A stretch of 30,691 nt of DNA, taken from positions 1 to 30,691 of the forward strand of contig JBHYFA010000027.1 in NCBI GenBank assembly GCA_051859825.1, read 5' to 3'. This document shows, piece by piece, positions 16,317 to 23,748 of the stretch; position 1 is the first letter of the stretch, and each line of letters starts with the position of its first letter. The notes beneath the pieces were generated by a model. The model ran no database searches, was not told where the DNA came from, and saw only the letters and a program-made list of their open reading frames with translations. Position numbers and translations under genes: made by a program. This DNA comes from CSBr16-58 sp051859825. Lineage in GTDB: Bacteria; Bacteroidota; Bacteroidia; Flavobacteriales; Schleiferiaceae.

Positions 16317-16688
16317 TCAGCTTTCGGATTTAATCCAAGCATGTTTGACCAAAATGCTGAGATCAACGAAGTCTAAACTGCGCTCGTGTGTAGCCTCTAG
16401 TACCACTTTCGGCGGCACGCCTGCTTCGTAAGCTTCTACCCAGCGGGAGGCGCATAAGCACCACTTATCTCCAGCTTTTAAACCGGGAAAAGCATATTCA
16501 GGGCGCTCGGTAATCAAATCATTACCACGTCTGAAACTGAAATGCAGAAATTCATCCGTCATTACCGCGCATACGGTGTGTGTTCCAAAATCATTTTCGT
16601 CGGTATTGCAGCATCCATCGCGGAAATATCCGGTCATTGGATTGGTGCTGCAGGGAATAAGGGTTTCGCCAAAAACGTTTTTAGCCAT
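16317..16688 (-). CDS. DUF2237-family protein
   Basis: 123 residues, full length for the family. Characteristic strings are NVFGETLIPCSTNPMTGYFR, then DGCCNT, GTHTVCAVMTDEFL, GLKAGDKWCLCASRWVEAY and ATHERSLDFV. The conserved Cys residues (CC, CLC) suggest metal binding, not demonstrated. Cytoplasmic: no signal or membrane segment. Function unknown. Its stop lies 5 bp from that of the convergent Crp gene. Confidence 0.88.
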   Translation of the reverse strand: MAKNVFGETLIPCSTNPMTGYFRDGCCNTDENDFGTHTVCAVMTDEFLHFSFRRGNDLITERPEYAFPGLKAGDKWCLCASRWVEAYEAGVPPKVVLEATHERSLDFVDLSILVKHAWIKSES

Positions 16689-16779
16689 AGTAAACAGTGT
16701 TTATTCTACGTAAAAATACATTTTTGCATGATGCTTTTCCACCTAACTGAAAATCTTTTTCTAACAATAGGACATAGAT

Positions 16780-17292
16780 CTAATCCTCAGACTTCCAACT
16801 GATAGGACTTGAATCCTCACAATTTTCCAGTAATTCTTCTATGCTTTTTTGCCAAAAGGGATCAACGAAATGGGGCAATAATTCTGCTAAAGGAGCCAAG
16901 GCAAAACGACGAAAGGCCGTTCGTGGGTGGGGAATTTCTAGGGATTCACTCTTGTACTGGAGGTGGCCAATGTAGAGAATGTCGATATCTAAGCTGCGCG
17001 ATTGGTAACCTTTACCTTCTTCACGAACCCTCCCAGCATGCTGCTCTATCAATAAAAGTTGGCTGAGTAATTCTTCCGGATGAATGTTTAGTTCTGAGGC
17101 AACTACAATTTGATTGAAAAAGTCTTGCTCAGCTTCAAATCCCCAAGGTGGGGTAATGCAAATGCGCGAGAACGCTAATTTGTGTGAGAAAATTTTGCCA
17201 ATCTCATTCCTAGCAAAGGCAAGATTCGCTTCACGGTCTCCGGTATTACTTCCCAAGAGTAGGATTACCGGATCCTCAAAAGTTTTGATCAT
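16780..17292 (-). CDS. folK: 2-amino-4-hydroxy-6-hydroxymethyldihydropteridine pyrophosphokinase
   Basis: 170 residues from ATG 17292 (MIKTFEDP); an upstream ATG in frame at 17316 would overlap the previous gene more deeply. HPPK transfers pyrophosphate from ATP to the pterin in folate synthesis. Motifs: ILLLGSNTGDREANL at the N-terminus, TPPWGFEAEQDFFNQ in the pterin loop region, RSLDIDILYIG (metal-binding DxD) and EIPHPRTAFRRFALAPLAEL near the C-terminus. It overlaps the holin-like gene upstream by 17 bp, implying coupled translation although the functions are unrelated. Confidence 0.93.
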   Translation of the reverse strand: MIKTFEDPVILLLGSNTGDREANLAFARNEIGKIFSHKLAFSRICITPPWGFEAEQDFFNQIVVASELNIHPEELLSQLLLIEQHAGRVREEGKGYQSRSLDIDILYIGHLQYKSESLEIPHPRTAFRRFALAPLAELLPHFVDPFWQKSIEELLENCEDSSPISWKSED

Positions 17293-17677
17293 GCTTGTTG
17301 GTTCTGCGATAGCCACCTAGGGCGTACATCAAGCCGTTGAAAAAAGATACAAATAGCGAAAAAAGCAATGCCCAGCCAAAACTTCTCACCTGAAAACCAT
17401 CGCGAATCAGGGAGTCGGCCATGAGTACGACTAAGGCATTTATCACAAATAGAAATAATCCGAAGGTGAAAATGGTGGCAGGGAGGGTGAACAAAATGAG
17501 AATAGGTCGTACAAAGGCGTTTAGTAAACCTATTGCAATGGCAACCCAAATGGCAGTGGTGAATTTTTCAATAGACACTCCAGATAGCAACTGAGCAGCA
17601 AAAAACACGCTCAAGGTTGATACAATGAGCCGAACGAATAAAGGGATTTTTTCGGTAGAATACTGAAACTCTGGCAT
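17276..17677 (-). CDS. Holin-superfamily-IV-like (phage_holin_4_2) small membrane protein
   Basis: 133 residues with four hydrophobic helices: LFVRLIVSTLSVFFAAQLLSG near 13-33, WVAIAIGLLNAFVRPIL, LPATIFTFGLFLFVINALVV and WALLFSLFVSFFNGLMYALG. The NAFVRPIL and P-A-T-I-F-T-F-G-L strings are typical of this widespread family. The name comes from a distant resemblance to phage holins; chromosomal members are not prophage genes and their role is not known. No phage genes are nearby. It overlaps folK by 17 bp. Confidence 0.88.
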   Translation of the reverse strand: MPEFQYSTEKIPLFVRLIVSTLSVFFAAQLLSGVSIEKFTTAIWVAIAIGLLNAFVRPILILFTLPATIFTFGLFLFVINALVVLMADSLIRDGFQVRSFGWALLFSLFVSFFNGLMYALGGYRRTNKHDQNF

Positions 17678-17691
17678 ACGAGGGAAAAAAG

Positions 17692-17718
17692 AAAATCACC
17701 CGAAAGAGGTGATTTTCA
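17692..17718 (-). terminator. Intrinsic terminator after the T9SS gene
   Basis: GAAAATCACC pairs perfectly with GGTGATTTTC around a 7-nt loop; on the minus strand a T-rich run follows. It ends the transcript of 17725-18429. Confidence 0.88.
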
Positions 17719-17724
17719 TTTAAC

Positions 17725-18429
17725 TTATTGAATTTTTTGAACCCGCTTCGTAGCGATCAATTTACCTTCGTGGTAGAGGGATATAAAGTAATACCCTGAT
17801 CTCAAAGCGCCTAAATCTATTTGCTGTCGGCTGGTAAGGTTGATGCTTTTTTGCATAACCGTGTTACCAATAACGTCGTTAATGATTACGTCTGCATTGC
17901 CAGTAGTGATGTTTTTGCCTTCTATCCAAACTCTATTTCTTGTTGGATTAGGATAGATGCTAAACTCTTTTTGGGCAAATGAACCAACTGAAAATGTGTT
18001 TGTAGTAACGTAAGTGACGGTGATAGAAACACTATCGTTGGGATTTAACTCATCAAAGAAAGTGTACATGATTTGTCCGCTTCTTGGCACACCATCCATT
18101 GGTGGATAAACGTGTCCGTTGAAATCGCTGAAGTTGGTCGTACCAGCATCAATTGTTATCGCATCAGGACTTTCATCTACGGTAGTTGCAAAACATAAAC
18201 CCCAGCAAATTGCATTGCTTGATGTTAAAACATTTGTCGTATCAAGTACGTGGCGCTTTACTTTTACACCAATGTCAGTGGTGCTATTATTGCGAATTGC
18301 GGCAGCACCGTAAATGTCCATGGAGTTGGATGAGTGCCCGTAAACAATTGAATCAAAGCCGAGTATTTCGAGAGATTGCCCCCATACGAGAGAGGGAATC
18401 ATTAAGGCAAGTAGTATAAGTTTTTTCAT
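17725..18429 (-). CDS. Small secreted protein with T9SS sorting domain
   Basis: 234 residues. Signal peptide MKKLILLALMIPSLVWG. Residues about 20-145 form a beta-rich domain with an even rhythm (GAAAIRNNSTTDIGVKVKR, DELNPNDSVSITVTYVT) reminiscent of Ig-like or DUF11-type sandwiches; Cys in CWGLCF may pair. The last about 80 residues are a type A T9SS sorting domain: FSIYPNPTRNRVWIEG, DVIGNTVMQKSINL, LRSGYYFISLYHEGK and a basic end. It is likely secreted across the outer membrane and attached or released. Single-gene unit with a -7 box upstream and a terminator downstream. Role unknown. Confidence 0.85.
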   Translation of the reverse strand: MKKLILLALMIPSLVWGQSLEILGFDSIVYGHSSNSMDIYGAAAIRNNSTTDIGVKVKRHVLDTTNVLTSSNAICWGLCFATTVDESPDAITIDAGTTNFSDFNGHVYPPMDGVPRSGQIMYTFFDELNPNDSVSITVTYVTTNTFSVGSFAQKEFSIYPNPTRNRVWIEGKNITTGNADVIINDVIGNTVMQKSINLTSRQQIDLGALRSGYYFISLYHEGKLIATKRVQKIQ

Positions 18430-18462
18430 GATAGAAATTTATATAGCTTCATTTTGAATGTG

Positions 18463-18470
18463 CAAATATA
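18463..18470 (-). promoter_or_regulatory. -7 box (TATATTTG) for the small T9SS gene
   Basis: TAnnTTTG match on the minus strand 34 bp before ATG 18429. Confidence 0.5.
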
Positions 18471-18560
18471 CAAATAGAACGCCAAAAAACCATTAAGCCA
18501 CAAATAATTAACAGAGTCTTGAATTTTTGTACTATAGAGATAGAGGTTACGTTTATCTAG

Positions 18561-18714
18561 AGTCTGTCCATAAAGTCAAAGTGGCTAGGCTAGAAAGTTC
18601 GAGAGCGAGGCTTGCGATAGTTAAAAATCAAGGAGTCCCGACAAGTCTTTGTCGGGATGACATGGTTTTTAACTGATGAGCATAACGAAGCTATCGGACC
18701 TTTATAGCCAGCCA
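18561..18714. repeat. Palindromic MITE-like element B (type II/I arms)
   Basis: 154 bp. Left end AGTCTGTCCATAAAGTC, right end the complement of TGGCTGGCTATAAAGGTCC; centre TCCCGACAA / TTGTCGGGA with a 4-nt loop (18636-18657). The left arm carries GGCTAGGCTAGAAAGTTCGA, the right arm the GCTTCGTTATGCTCA of element A, so the two arms are of different kinds. The flanking CTATTTA supplies the TAG stop codon of the YceI gene. Confidence 0.75.
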
Positions 18715-19251
18715 CTATTTATTGTAAGTGGAGCGAACAATTACCATCATCTCCCTCGCAATCTTATCCCTCACCGCCGACGGAATTTTTATACCATAAT
18801 CTTCCGGTGCCATGGTAAATCTTGAAGACAGACTAACGGAAGATTTTTTCACGATAATTTGGGCGGGGGTTTCGATTTCGCGTTCAACGCCATGAAAAGT
18901 CATACTGCCTTTGATGCTAACATCGTAGGTGCCTGGCGTAGAAAAGTCGATATCTTCAACGATTTTTCCTTTAAAAATGGCATTGGGGTAGGTGTCGCTT
19001 TCCACATAGTTTTCATTAAAATGCTCTTGCATCAATGCTTTTGGAAACACGAAGCTTTTCACTAAAACCCTAAAAACAAGCTCTCGAGTATCCAAACTTA
19101 GTACACTTGCCGCTTGGTCAGAGACGGCATCTATTTTTTCCAGCGGGGTTTCTCCTTCAAACTTAATCAAGCCCTCCCGAGTAATTAGTTTTTGCGAAAA
19201 GAGCAGTGTGTTGAAAGATAACAATAAGAAGAAGGTGAACAGGTGTCTCAT
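18715..19251 (-). CDS. YceI-family periplasmic protein
   Basis: 178 residues from ATG 19251 (MRHLFTFFLLLSFNTLLFSQ is a normal signal peptide; an ATG three codons upstream is less likely). YceI proteins are lipocalin-like barrels that bind isoprenoid or other lipids. Family strings: IKFEGETPLEKIDAVSD, VLVKSFVFPKALMQEHFNEN, YPNAIFKGKIVED and GSMTFHGVEREIETPA, in the usual order. This variant is close to those in Bacteroidota whose bound ligand is unknown. Monocistronic. Its stop codon is within the flank of element B and its promoter lies 25 bp from element C, so it is bracketed by repeats. Confidence 0.88.
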   Translation of the reverse strand: MRHLFTFFLLLSFNTLLFSQKLITREGLIKFEGETPLEKIDAVSDQAASVLSLDTRELVFRVLVKSFVFPKALMQEHFNENYVESDTYPNAIFKGKIVEDIDFSTPGTYDVSIKGSMTFHGVEREIETPAQIIVKKSSVSLSSRFTMAPEDYGIKIPSAVRDKIAREMMVIVRSTYNK

Positions 19252-19343
19252 GAGATACATTTTTTGACTAATAGATATTAATGCTAAACGAAAATTGAGC
19301 CACTAAAGTTTGACGTTAATCAACGACTTGACATTTTAATGTG

Positions 19344-19351
19344 CAAATGTA
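19344..19351 (-). promoter_or_regulatory. -7 box (TACATTTG) for the YceI gene
   Basis: TAnnTTTG match on the minus strand 93 bp before ATG 19251. Sequence upstream of it reaches into repeat element C within 25 bp, so the -33 region touches the repeat boundary. Confidence 0.4.
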
Positions 19352-19375
19352 AAAACGAACATTTCGATTAGATAA

Positions 19376-19517
19376 TGTCTGTCTATAAAGTCCGATGACG
19401 GCGTTATGCTCATCCGAAAATCAGGTCATTTACTAATGTAAACTCCCTGATTTTCAGATTTCGCATGCCTTGTCCTCGAACTTTCTAGCCTAGACATTTC
19501 GACTTTATGGACAGACA
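19376..19517. repeat. Palindromic MITE-like element C (type I/II arms)
   Basis: 142 bp. Left end TGTCTGTCTATAAAGTC with the type I arm (GGCGTTATGCTCA); right end the complement of TGTCTGTCCATAAAGTC with the type II arm (GGCTAGAAAGTTCGAGG read on the minus strand). It lacks the CCCGACAA core of A and B and has an AT-rich centre instead. Flanks TTAGATAA and CTAGATAG share TAGATA. Confidence 0.75.
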
Positions 19518-19525
19518 CTAGATAG

Positions 19526-19580
19526 TGTCTGTCTATAAAAGGTCCGAGAGCTTCGTTACGCTCATTCGGAAACAAGTCAT
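19526..19580. repeat. Half element D of the palindromic family (type I arm only)
   Basis: TGTCTGTCTATAAAAGGTCC then GAGCTTCGTTACGCTCA and GTCAT, matching one arm of element A. It starts 8 bp after element C and ends about 30 bp before the promoter of the FAD dehydrogenase. No second arm is visible. Confidence 0.7.
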
Positions 19581-19610
19581 TTTTCTCCATTTTTGACTAC
19601 ATTCTGCTCG

Positions 19611-19618
19611 TACCTTTG
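19611..19618 (+). promoter_or_regulatory. -7 box (TACCTTTG) for the FAD/Fe-S dehydrogenase
   Basis: TAnnTTTG match. It overlaps an in-frame GTG (19618-19620) that could be mistaken for the start; the real ATG is 27 bp further at 19645. Confidence 0.55.
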
Positions 19619-19644
19619 TGGGGAATTTTTCTATTAATCTGCAT

Positions 19645-22509
19645 ATGAATCTTTCTTATTCTTCCTTGCAAAAAGTCTTGAAAGGAAGTTTGCACACCGA
19701 CAAACTAACTCGAACGCTCTACGCTACGGACGCCTCAGTATATAAAGAACTTCCCGATGCCGTGGCTTTTCCACAAGATGAAGCAGATGTAATAGAATTG
19801 GTGCGTTTTGCACAGAAAAACAACATTCCTCTTATTCCTAGAACAGCCGGCACCTCGCTGGCAGGACAATGCGTGGGTCGCGGAATTGTGGTGGACGTGT
19901 CTCGCTACATGAATAAAATTCTTTCTTTTGACGAAAAACAGGGAATCGTTAAAGTTCAACCTGGTGTTATTCGTGATGAACTCAATGAGTACCTCAAACC
20001 ACACGGCTGGTTTTTTGGCCCCAACACCTCTACGGCAAATCGCTGCATGATTGGCGGTATGGCCGGAAATAATTCCTGCGGCAGTACCTCCATACGCTAT
20101 GGCTCAACTCGTGATAAGACATTAAAAATTAGAGCGGTAACTGCAAATGGAGCGGTTCACGAATTTGCGGAAAATTCTTCTAGCACCTATGATGAAATGC
20201 TACAAGAGCTTCTGCGTCCGGAAGAAATTAGGGATGAAATAAATCGCGAATTTCCTAAGTCGAGCATTCATCGCAGAAATACCGGCTACGCTATAGATAT
20301 TTTGGCCAATCAACAGCCGTTTAATCCCAACGGCGAAAATTGGAATCCGGTAAAATTGCTCTGTGGGAGTGAAGGTACCCTCGCATTTTCTACCGAGATT
20401 ACGTTAAAACTCGATCCGCTTCCTCCCAAGAATCAACTGGTGATTGCCGCCCATTTCAACAGCATTCGCTCGTGTATGGAGGCTACCAAACTCGCCATGA
20501 CTTTCGAGCCTTACGCCTGTGAGCTGATGGATAAAATTATCCTCGACTGCACAAAGGAGAATATCGAACAACGGGAAAATCGCTTTTTCGTGCAGGGTGA
20601 TCCGGCGGCAATTTTGGCCATCGAACTTCGGCATGAAAGTCTGGCGCAACTGGAAGAAATGGCCCATGCACTCATTAAAGCATTATCAGACAGGGATATG
20701 GGCTATGCCTTCCCCATCATTCAGGGTGATGATGCCGCTAAGGTGTGGAATTTACGCGCGGCGGGTTTAGGGCTTCTGGCAAACCTCCCCGGCCCGAAGA
20801 AGGCACTGGCCTGCATAGAAGATACGGCCGTTGATCTTCAAGATCTGCCCGACTACATTTCGGAGTTTGAAGAACTAATGAAAGGCTTCGGCCAACAAGC
20901 CGTGTATTACGCACATGCCGGTGCGGGTGAACTCCACCTTCGACCTATCCTCGATCTGAGAAACCCAACGGATCTTCAGCAATTCAGACAAATCAGCGAG
21001 GCTTCCGCCCGATTGGTGAAAAAATATCAAGGCTCTCTTTCGGGTGAACACGGTGACGGAAGAGTGCGAGCCGAGTTTATCCCCATTATGATAGGGGAGA
21101 AGAATTATGCATTGCTTAAGGAAGTCAAAAGGATTTTTGACCCCCAAAATATTTTCAATCCGGGAAAAATCATCGATGCACCTCCGATGGATAGCATGCT
21201 GCGGGAAGATCCGCAACACCCACTGAAAAAAGTAGATACCTTTTTTGATTACGGTCAGGATGGTTTTCTGGCTGCCGCTGAAAAGTGCAATGGCTCCGGT
21301 GATTGTCGCAAATTAGCTGCTTCGGGGGGTACGATGTGTCCGAGTTATCAAGCTATGCGCGAAGAAAAGCACACCACCCGGGGAAGAGCAAACGCCCTGC
21401 GGGAATTTATTTCCAATGCTTCCGATGGAGAAAATGCCTTCGCGCACCCCGAGCTGAAGGAGGTGCTCGACCTTTGCTTGAGTTGTAAGGGCTGCACCCG
21501 CGAATGTCCTAGCAACGTGGATATGGCCGGAATGAAGGCAGAGTTTCAGCACCAGTACTATCAAACGCATTCGCGCCCTTTACGCGATTACGCCCTTGGT
21601 CACATCGATGTGGTTAGCAAGCCGGCAGGATTCTTCCCGAGCTTAGTAAACGGAATAAATAATTTGCCCGGCATCAACGCTTTGATAAAAAAATCATTAA
21701 ACCTTGCTCCCGAGCGTAGTTTGCCCAAATTCCAACTGCCTCTCCACCGATGGTTTGAAAAAAACCAAAGGTCTTCTACCCCCAAAAACCCCAAGGGGAG
21801 TTTGTATCTATTTTTTGATGAATTTACCAATTACCAAGACGTGGAGGTGGGCAAGTCCGCGATTCAATTGCTTTGGCGCTTGGGGTACAATGTTATACGA
21901 TTGCCTCATTCGGCTAGTGGAAGGAGTCAGATTTCCAAGGGTTTGCTGAAAACCGCCAGAAAACGCGCTGATCGAAATGTGAAAACCTTTCACGCGGTGG
22001 TAACGGACGAGACACCTCTTATAGGCATTGAACCCTCAGCCATCTTGGGTTTTAGAGATGAGTATCCACGCTTAGTTTCACCGGAATTACGCAATAAAGC
22101 CGCCGAGCTTGCTTCCAAGGTATGGCTGATTGATGAGTTTATCGCTCGTGAACTACACAGCGGTCGTTTGCGTAAAGAAGATTTTGGGGAAGCCAAACAA
22201 GGGAAAGTCTTGCTTCACGGTCATTGTCATCAAAAAGCACTAAGTGGACTGGGTTACACCAAAGACGTACTCAAGGCTGCCGGATTTACCGTGGAAATCA
22301 TTCCCAGTGGATGCTGCGGAATGGCGGGGAGTTTTGGCTATGAAAAGGAACATTATCAAACGAGTATGGATATCGGGGAGCTCGTTCTTTTTCCTAAAAT
22401 TCGCGGTGCAAAGGAAGATCAAATTATTGTAGCCCCGGGGACTTCGTGTAGGCATCAAATTGCGGATGGGACGGGTAGGGCCGCCAAACATTGGGTTCAA
22501 ATAATGTAG
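19645..22509 (+). CDS. FAD-linked and Fe-S dehydrogenase, YdiJ/GlcD-GlcF fusion type
   Basis: 954 residues from ATG 19645. Residues about 1-260: FAD-binding type 4 domain (LPDAVAFPQDEADVIELVRF, PRTAGTSLAGQ, NSCGSTSIRYGSTRDKTL). Residues about 260-510: FAD-oxidase C-terminal domain with LSGEHGDGRVRAEF near 465. From about 547: ferredoxin-like part (CNGSGDCRK, GTMCPSY; CLSCKGCTRECP near 610) and a CCG-type region (GHCHQKALSG, SGCCGMAGSFGYE near 890). The family oxidises 2-hydroxy acids (D-lactate, glycolate or D-2-hydroxyglutarate) and passes electrons through Fe-S centres to the respiratory chain. E. coli YdiJ is of similar build and slightly longer. The substrate cannot be read from the sequence. 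Stop TAG is contributed by a palindromic repeat. Confidence 0.9.
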   Translation: MNLSYSSLQKVLKGSLHTDKLTRTLYATDASVYKELPDAVAFPQDEADVIELVRFAQKNNIPLIPRTAGTSLAGQCVGRGIVVDVSRYMNKILSFDEKQGIVKVQPGVIRDELNEYLKPHGWFFGPNTSTANRCMIGGMAGNNSCGSTSIRYGSTRDKTLKIRAVTANGAVHEFAENSSSTYDEMLQELLRPEEIRDEINREFPKSSIHRRNTGYAIDILANQQPFNPNGENWNPVKLLCGSEGTLAFSTEITLKLDPLPPKNQLVIAAHFNSIRSCMEATKLAMTFEPYACELMDKIILDCTKENIEQRENRFFVQGDPAAILAIELRHESLAQLEEMAHALIKALSDRDMGYAFPIIQGDDAAKVWNLRAAGLGLLANLPGPKKALACIEDTAVDLQDLPDYISEFEELMKGFGQQAVYYAHAGAGELHLRPILDLRNPTDLQQFRQISEASARLVKKYQGSLSGEHGDGRVRAEFIPIMIGEKNYALLKEVKRIFDPQNIFNPGKIIDAPPMDSMLREDPQHPLKKVDTFFDYGQDGFLAAAEKCNGSGDCRKLAASGGTMCPSYQAMREEKHTTRGRANALREFISNASDGENAFAHPELKEVLDLCLSCKGCTRECPSNVDMAGMKAEFQHQYYQTHSRPLRDYALGHIDVVSKPAGFFPSLVNGINNLPGINALIKKSLNLAPERSLPKFQLPLHRWFEKNQRSSTPKNPKGSLYLFFDEFTNYQDVEVGKSAIQLLWRLGYNVIRLPHSASGRSQISKGLLKTARKRADRNVKTFHAVVTDETPLIGIEPSAILGFRDEYPRLVSPELRNKAAELASKVWLIDEFIARELHSGRLRKEDFGEAKQGKVLLHGHCHQKALSGLGYTKDVLKAAGFTVEIIPSGCCGMAGSFGYEKEHYQTSMDIGELVLFPKIRGAKEDQIIVAPGTSCRHQIADGTGRAAKHWVQIM

Positions 22510-22553
22510 AGACGTAGCACGCTACGTCTAGACGTAGCGTGCTACGTCTCTAC
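22506..22553. repeat. 48-bp perfect nested palindrome between convergent genes
   Basis: The first 24 bases (GTAGAGACGTAGCACGCTACGTCT has the pattern GTAGAG, ACGTAGC, AC, GCTACGT, CT) are the exact complement of the last 24. Each half is itself a small palindrome (ACGTAGC / GCTACGT, 2-nt spacer). The TAG near each end is the stop codon of the gene entering from that side. Probably acts as a bidirectional terminator. Confidence 0.92.
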
Positions 22554-22909
22554 CCGTCGAATAACTCGTCCAATTCTCTTCTATCTTTTTTCGTAGGCCG
22601 CCCTTTGTATTTCGCTGTTTTCATGGCCATACGCATAAACTCCAAGCGTTCGAGTTCTTCCGGTGAGGTTCGGTCGGTAATGTAATCTTCAACCTTGGGT
22701 GCTCCCACGCGTGAGGGGGGTAGGTCTTTAATATGGTATTGACGCAAAATGCCGTCCTTCCGTAATTCAATTTCGGAATTGGGACTAACGGTTTTGGAGG
22801 ATTTAACCACTTGGTCGTTGAGCTTTACTTTTCCCAACCTGCACGCTTCCGCCGCTAGCGCTCGTGTTTTGAATAAACGCACGGCCCATAAAAACTTATC
22901 AATTCGCAT
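22550..22909 (-). CDS. hslR: Ribosome-associated heat-shock protein Hsp15 (S4 domain)
   Basis: 119 residues. The N-terminal S4 RNA-binding domain is plain: MRIDKFLWAVRLFKTRALAA, then LGKVKLNDQVVKSSKTV. The basic C-terminal extension (TAKYKGRPTKKDRRELDELF) is typical of Hsp15. E. coli Hsp15 binds free 50S subunits carrying a nascent chain and helps recycle them; the same is expected here. It starts directly after the stop codon of the coiled-coil membrane protein (no gap), and ends in the palindrome shared with the convergent dehydrogenase gene. Confidence 0.93.
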   Translation of the reverse strand: MRIDKFLWAVRLFKTRALAAEACRLGKVKLNDQVVKSSKTVSPNSEIELRKDGILRQYHIKDLPPSRVGAPKVEDYITDRTSPEELERLEFMRMAMKTAKYKGRPTKKDRRELDELFDG

Positions 22910-23284
22910 TTATTCACTCGACTTTGCCAGTTCTTCCTCAAGACGTTTTCTTTCGTTCTCAGATTCTTCGAGTTCACTCGCTATTCTATTTCTATCTTCC
23001 TCAATACTTTTTCTGTTGGCTATTTCCTCGTCTAATAACTTGGATTTTTCCGATAGGTCTTCCTTTAATTGCTCCACTTCTTCTTTCAACTTACTAATTT
23101 TTGCGTCGAAACGCTGAAAGCTAATTACCGAAAACCCAACGTAAGTAACTGCGCCTACGCTAAGTAGAATGTTGGAAACAATTTCGGCACTTCCGGGAGG
23201 CATAAAGAAAGTGATGAATACCGCACCAAGTACGACTAATGAAATAATGATTAGGGCAATTAACTCAAGTTTATTGGATTTCAT
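22910..23284 (-). CDS. Membrane protein with C-terminal coiled coil, unrecognised
   Basis: 124 residues from ATG 23284 (MKSNKLELIALI); a longer in-frame start at 23395 would run into the DUF2905 gene and adds an unlikely Cys-rich leader. Two membrane helices (LIALIIISLVVLGAVFITFF near 8-27, NILLSVGAVTYVGFSVISF near 37-55) are followed by a long charged coiled coil to the end (ISKLKEEVEQLKEDLSEKS, ENERKRLEEELAKSSE). The coil would face the cytoplasm. No family recognised. Its stop directly abuts the hslR start, so it is likely co-transcribed with hslR. Confidence 0.7.
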   Translation of the reverse strand: MKSNKLELIALIIISLVVLGAVFITFFMPPGSAEIVSNILLSVGAVTYVGFSVISFQRFDAKISKLKEEVEQLKEDLSEKSKLLDEEIANRKSIEEDRNRIASELEESENERKRLEEELAKSSE

Positions 23285-23381
23285 TGTGAAGAGGTGTAAA
23301 TAAATGTAAATAGGTCCATGCCATGTTTTTATTGAAAAATCCCCGACGAAAGTAAAACATTTGAAGCAGATAGACAAACTT

Positions 23382-23582
23382 TTACTTTCGCACAAAATAC
23401 GAAATGGCTGAAAGCACCAAACTAAAAATAATCATAGTGGTAATGGGCACATATACTTTGGTATTGCCTTTTTCCCAACGAATATCACCCGGTAATCTGC
23501 CCACCCAGTGAAGCAAGCCCGCCTGGTACAGCAATCCCAAAGCAATGAGAATTACTCCCAAAACAACCAACATTTTCCCCAT
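23382..23582 (-). CDS. DUF2905-family small membrane protein
   Basis: 66 residues, the normal length of the family. It has two membrane helices joined by the conserved loop HWVGRLPGDIRWEKGN, the DUF2905 signature; the second helix is PITTMIIFSLVLSAISYF. Function unknown in all members. A TACATTTG box (23599-23606) lies 17 bp upstream, so it probably leads the unit DUF2905, coiled-coil protein, hslR. Confidence 0.9.
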   Translation of the reverse strand: MGKMLVVLGVILIALGLLYQAGLLHWVGRLPGDIRWEKGNTKVYVPITTMIIFSLVLSAISYFVRK

Positions 23583-23598
23583 TTTTCTAATTTTATGA

Positions 23599-23606
23599 CA
23601 AATGTA
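23599..23606 (-). promoter_or_regulatory. -7 box (TACATTTG) for DUF2905
   Basis: TAnnTTTG match on the minus strand 17 bp before ATG 23582. Confidence 0.5.
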
Positions 23607-23748
23607 TAAACCTTGAATGAAGTTTAGGGTTTAAAAAAATGGACACCAAACTATTTTTTGCTTTCTATCAACACGCGTACGCCCAGCAAAGTACGCTTGA
23701 CATGTAGATTATTGAAAAAGTCTTTTATCCTCGATTAAAAAAAATATT

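Noticed and set aside
17276..17677. Prophage remnant suggested by a holin-like gene
   Set aside because: This family is a common chromosomal membrane protein; no other phage gene is nearby and it is coupled to folK.
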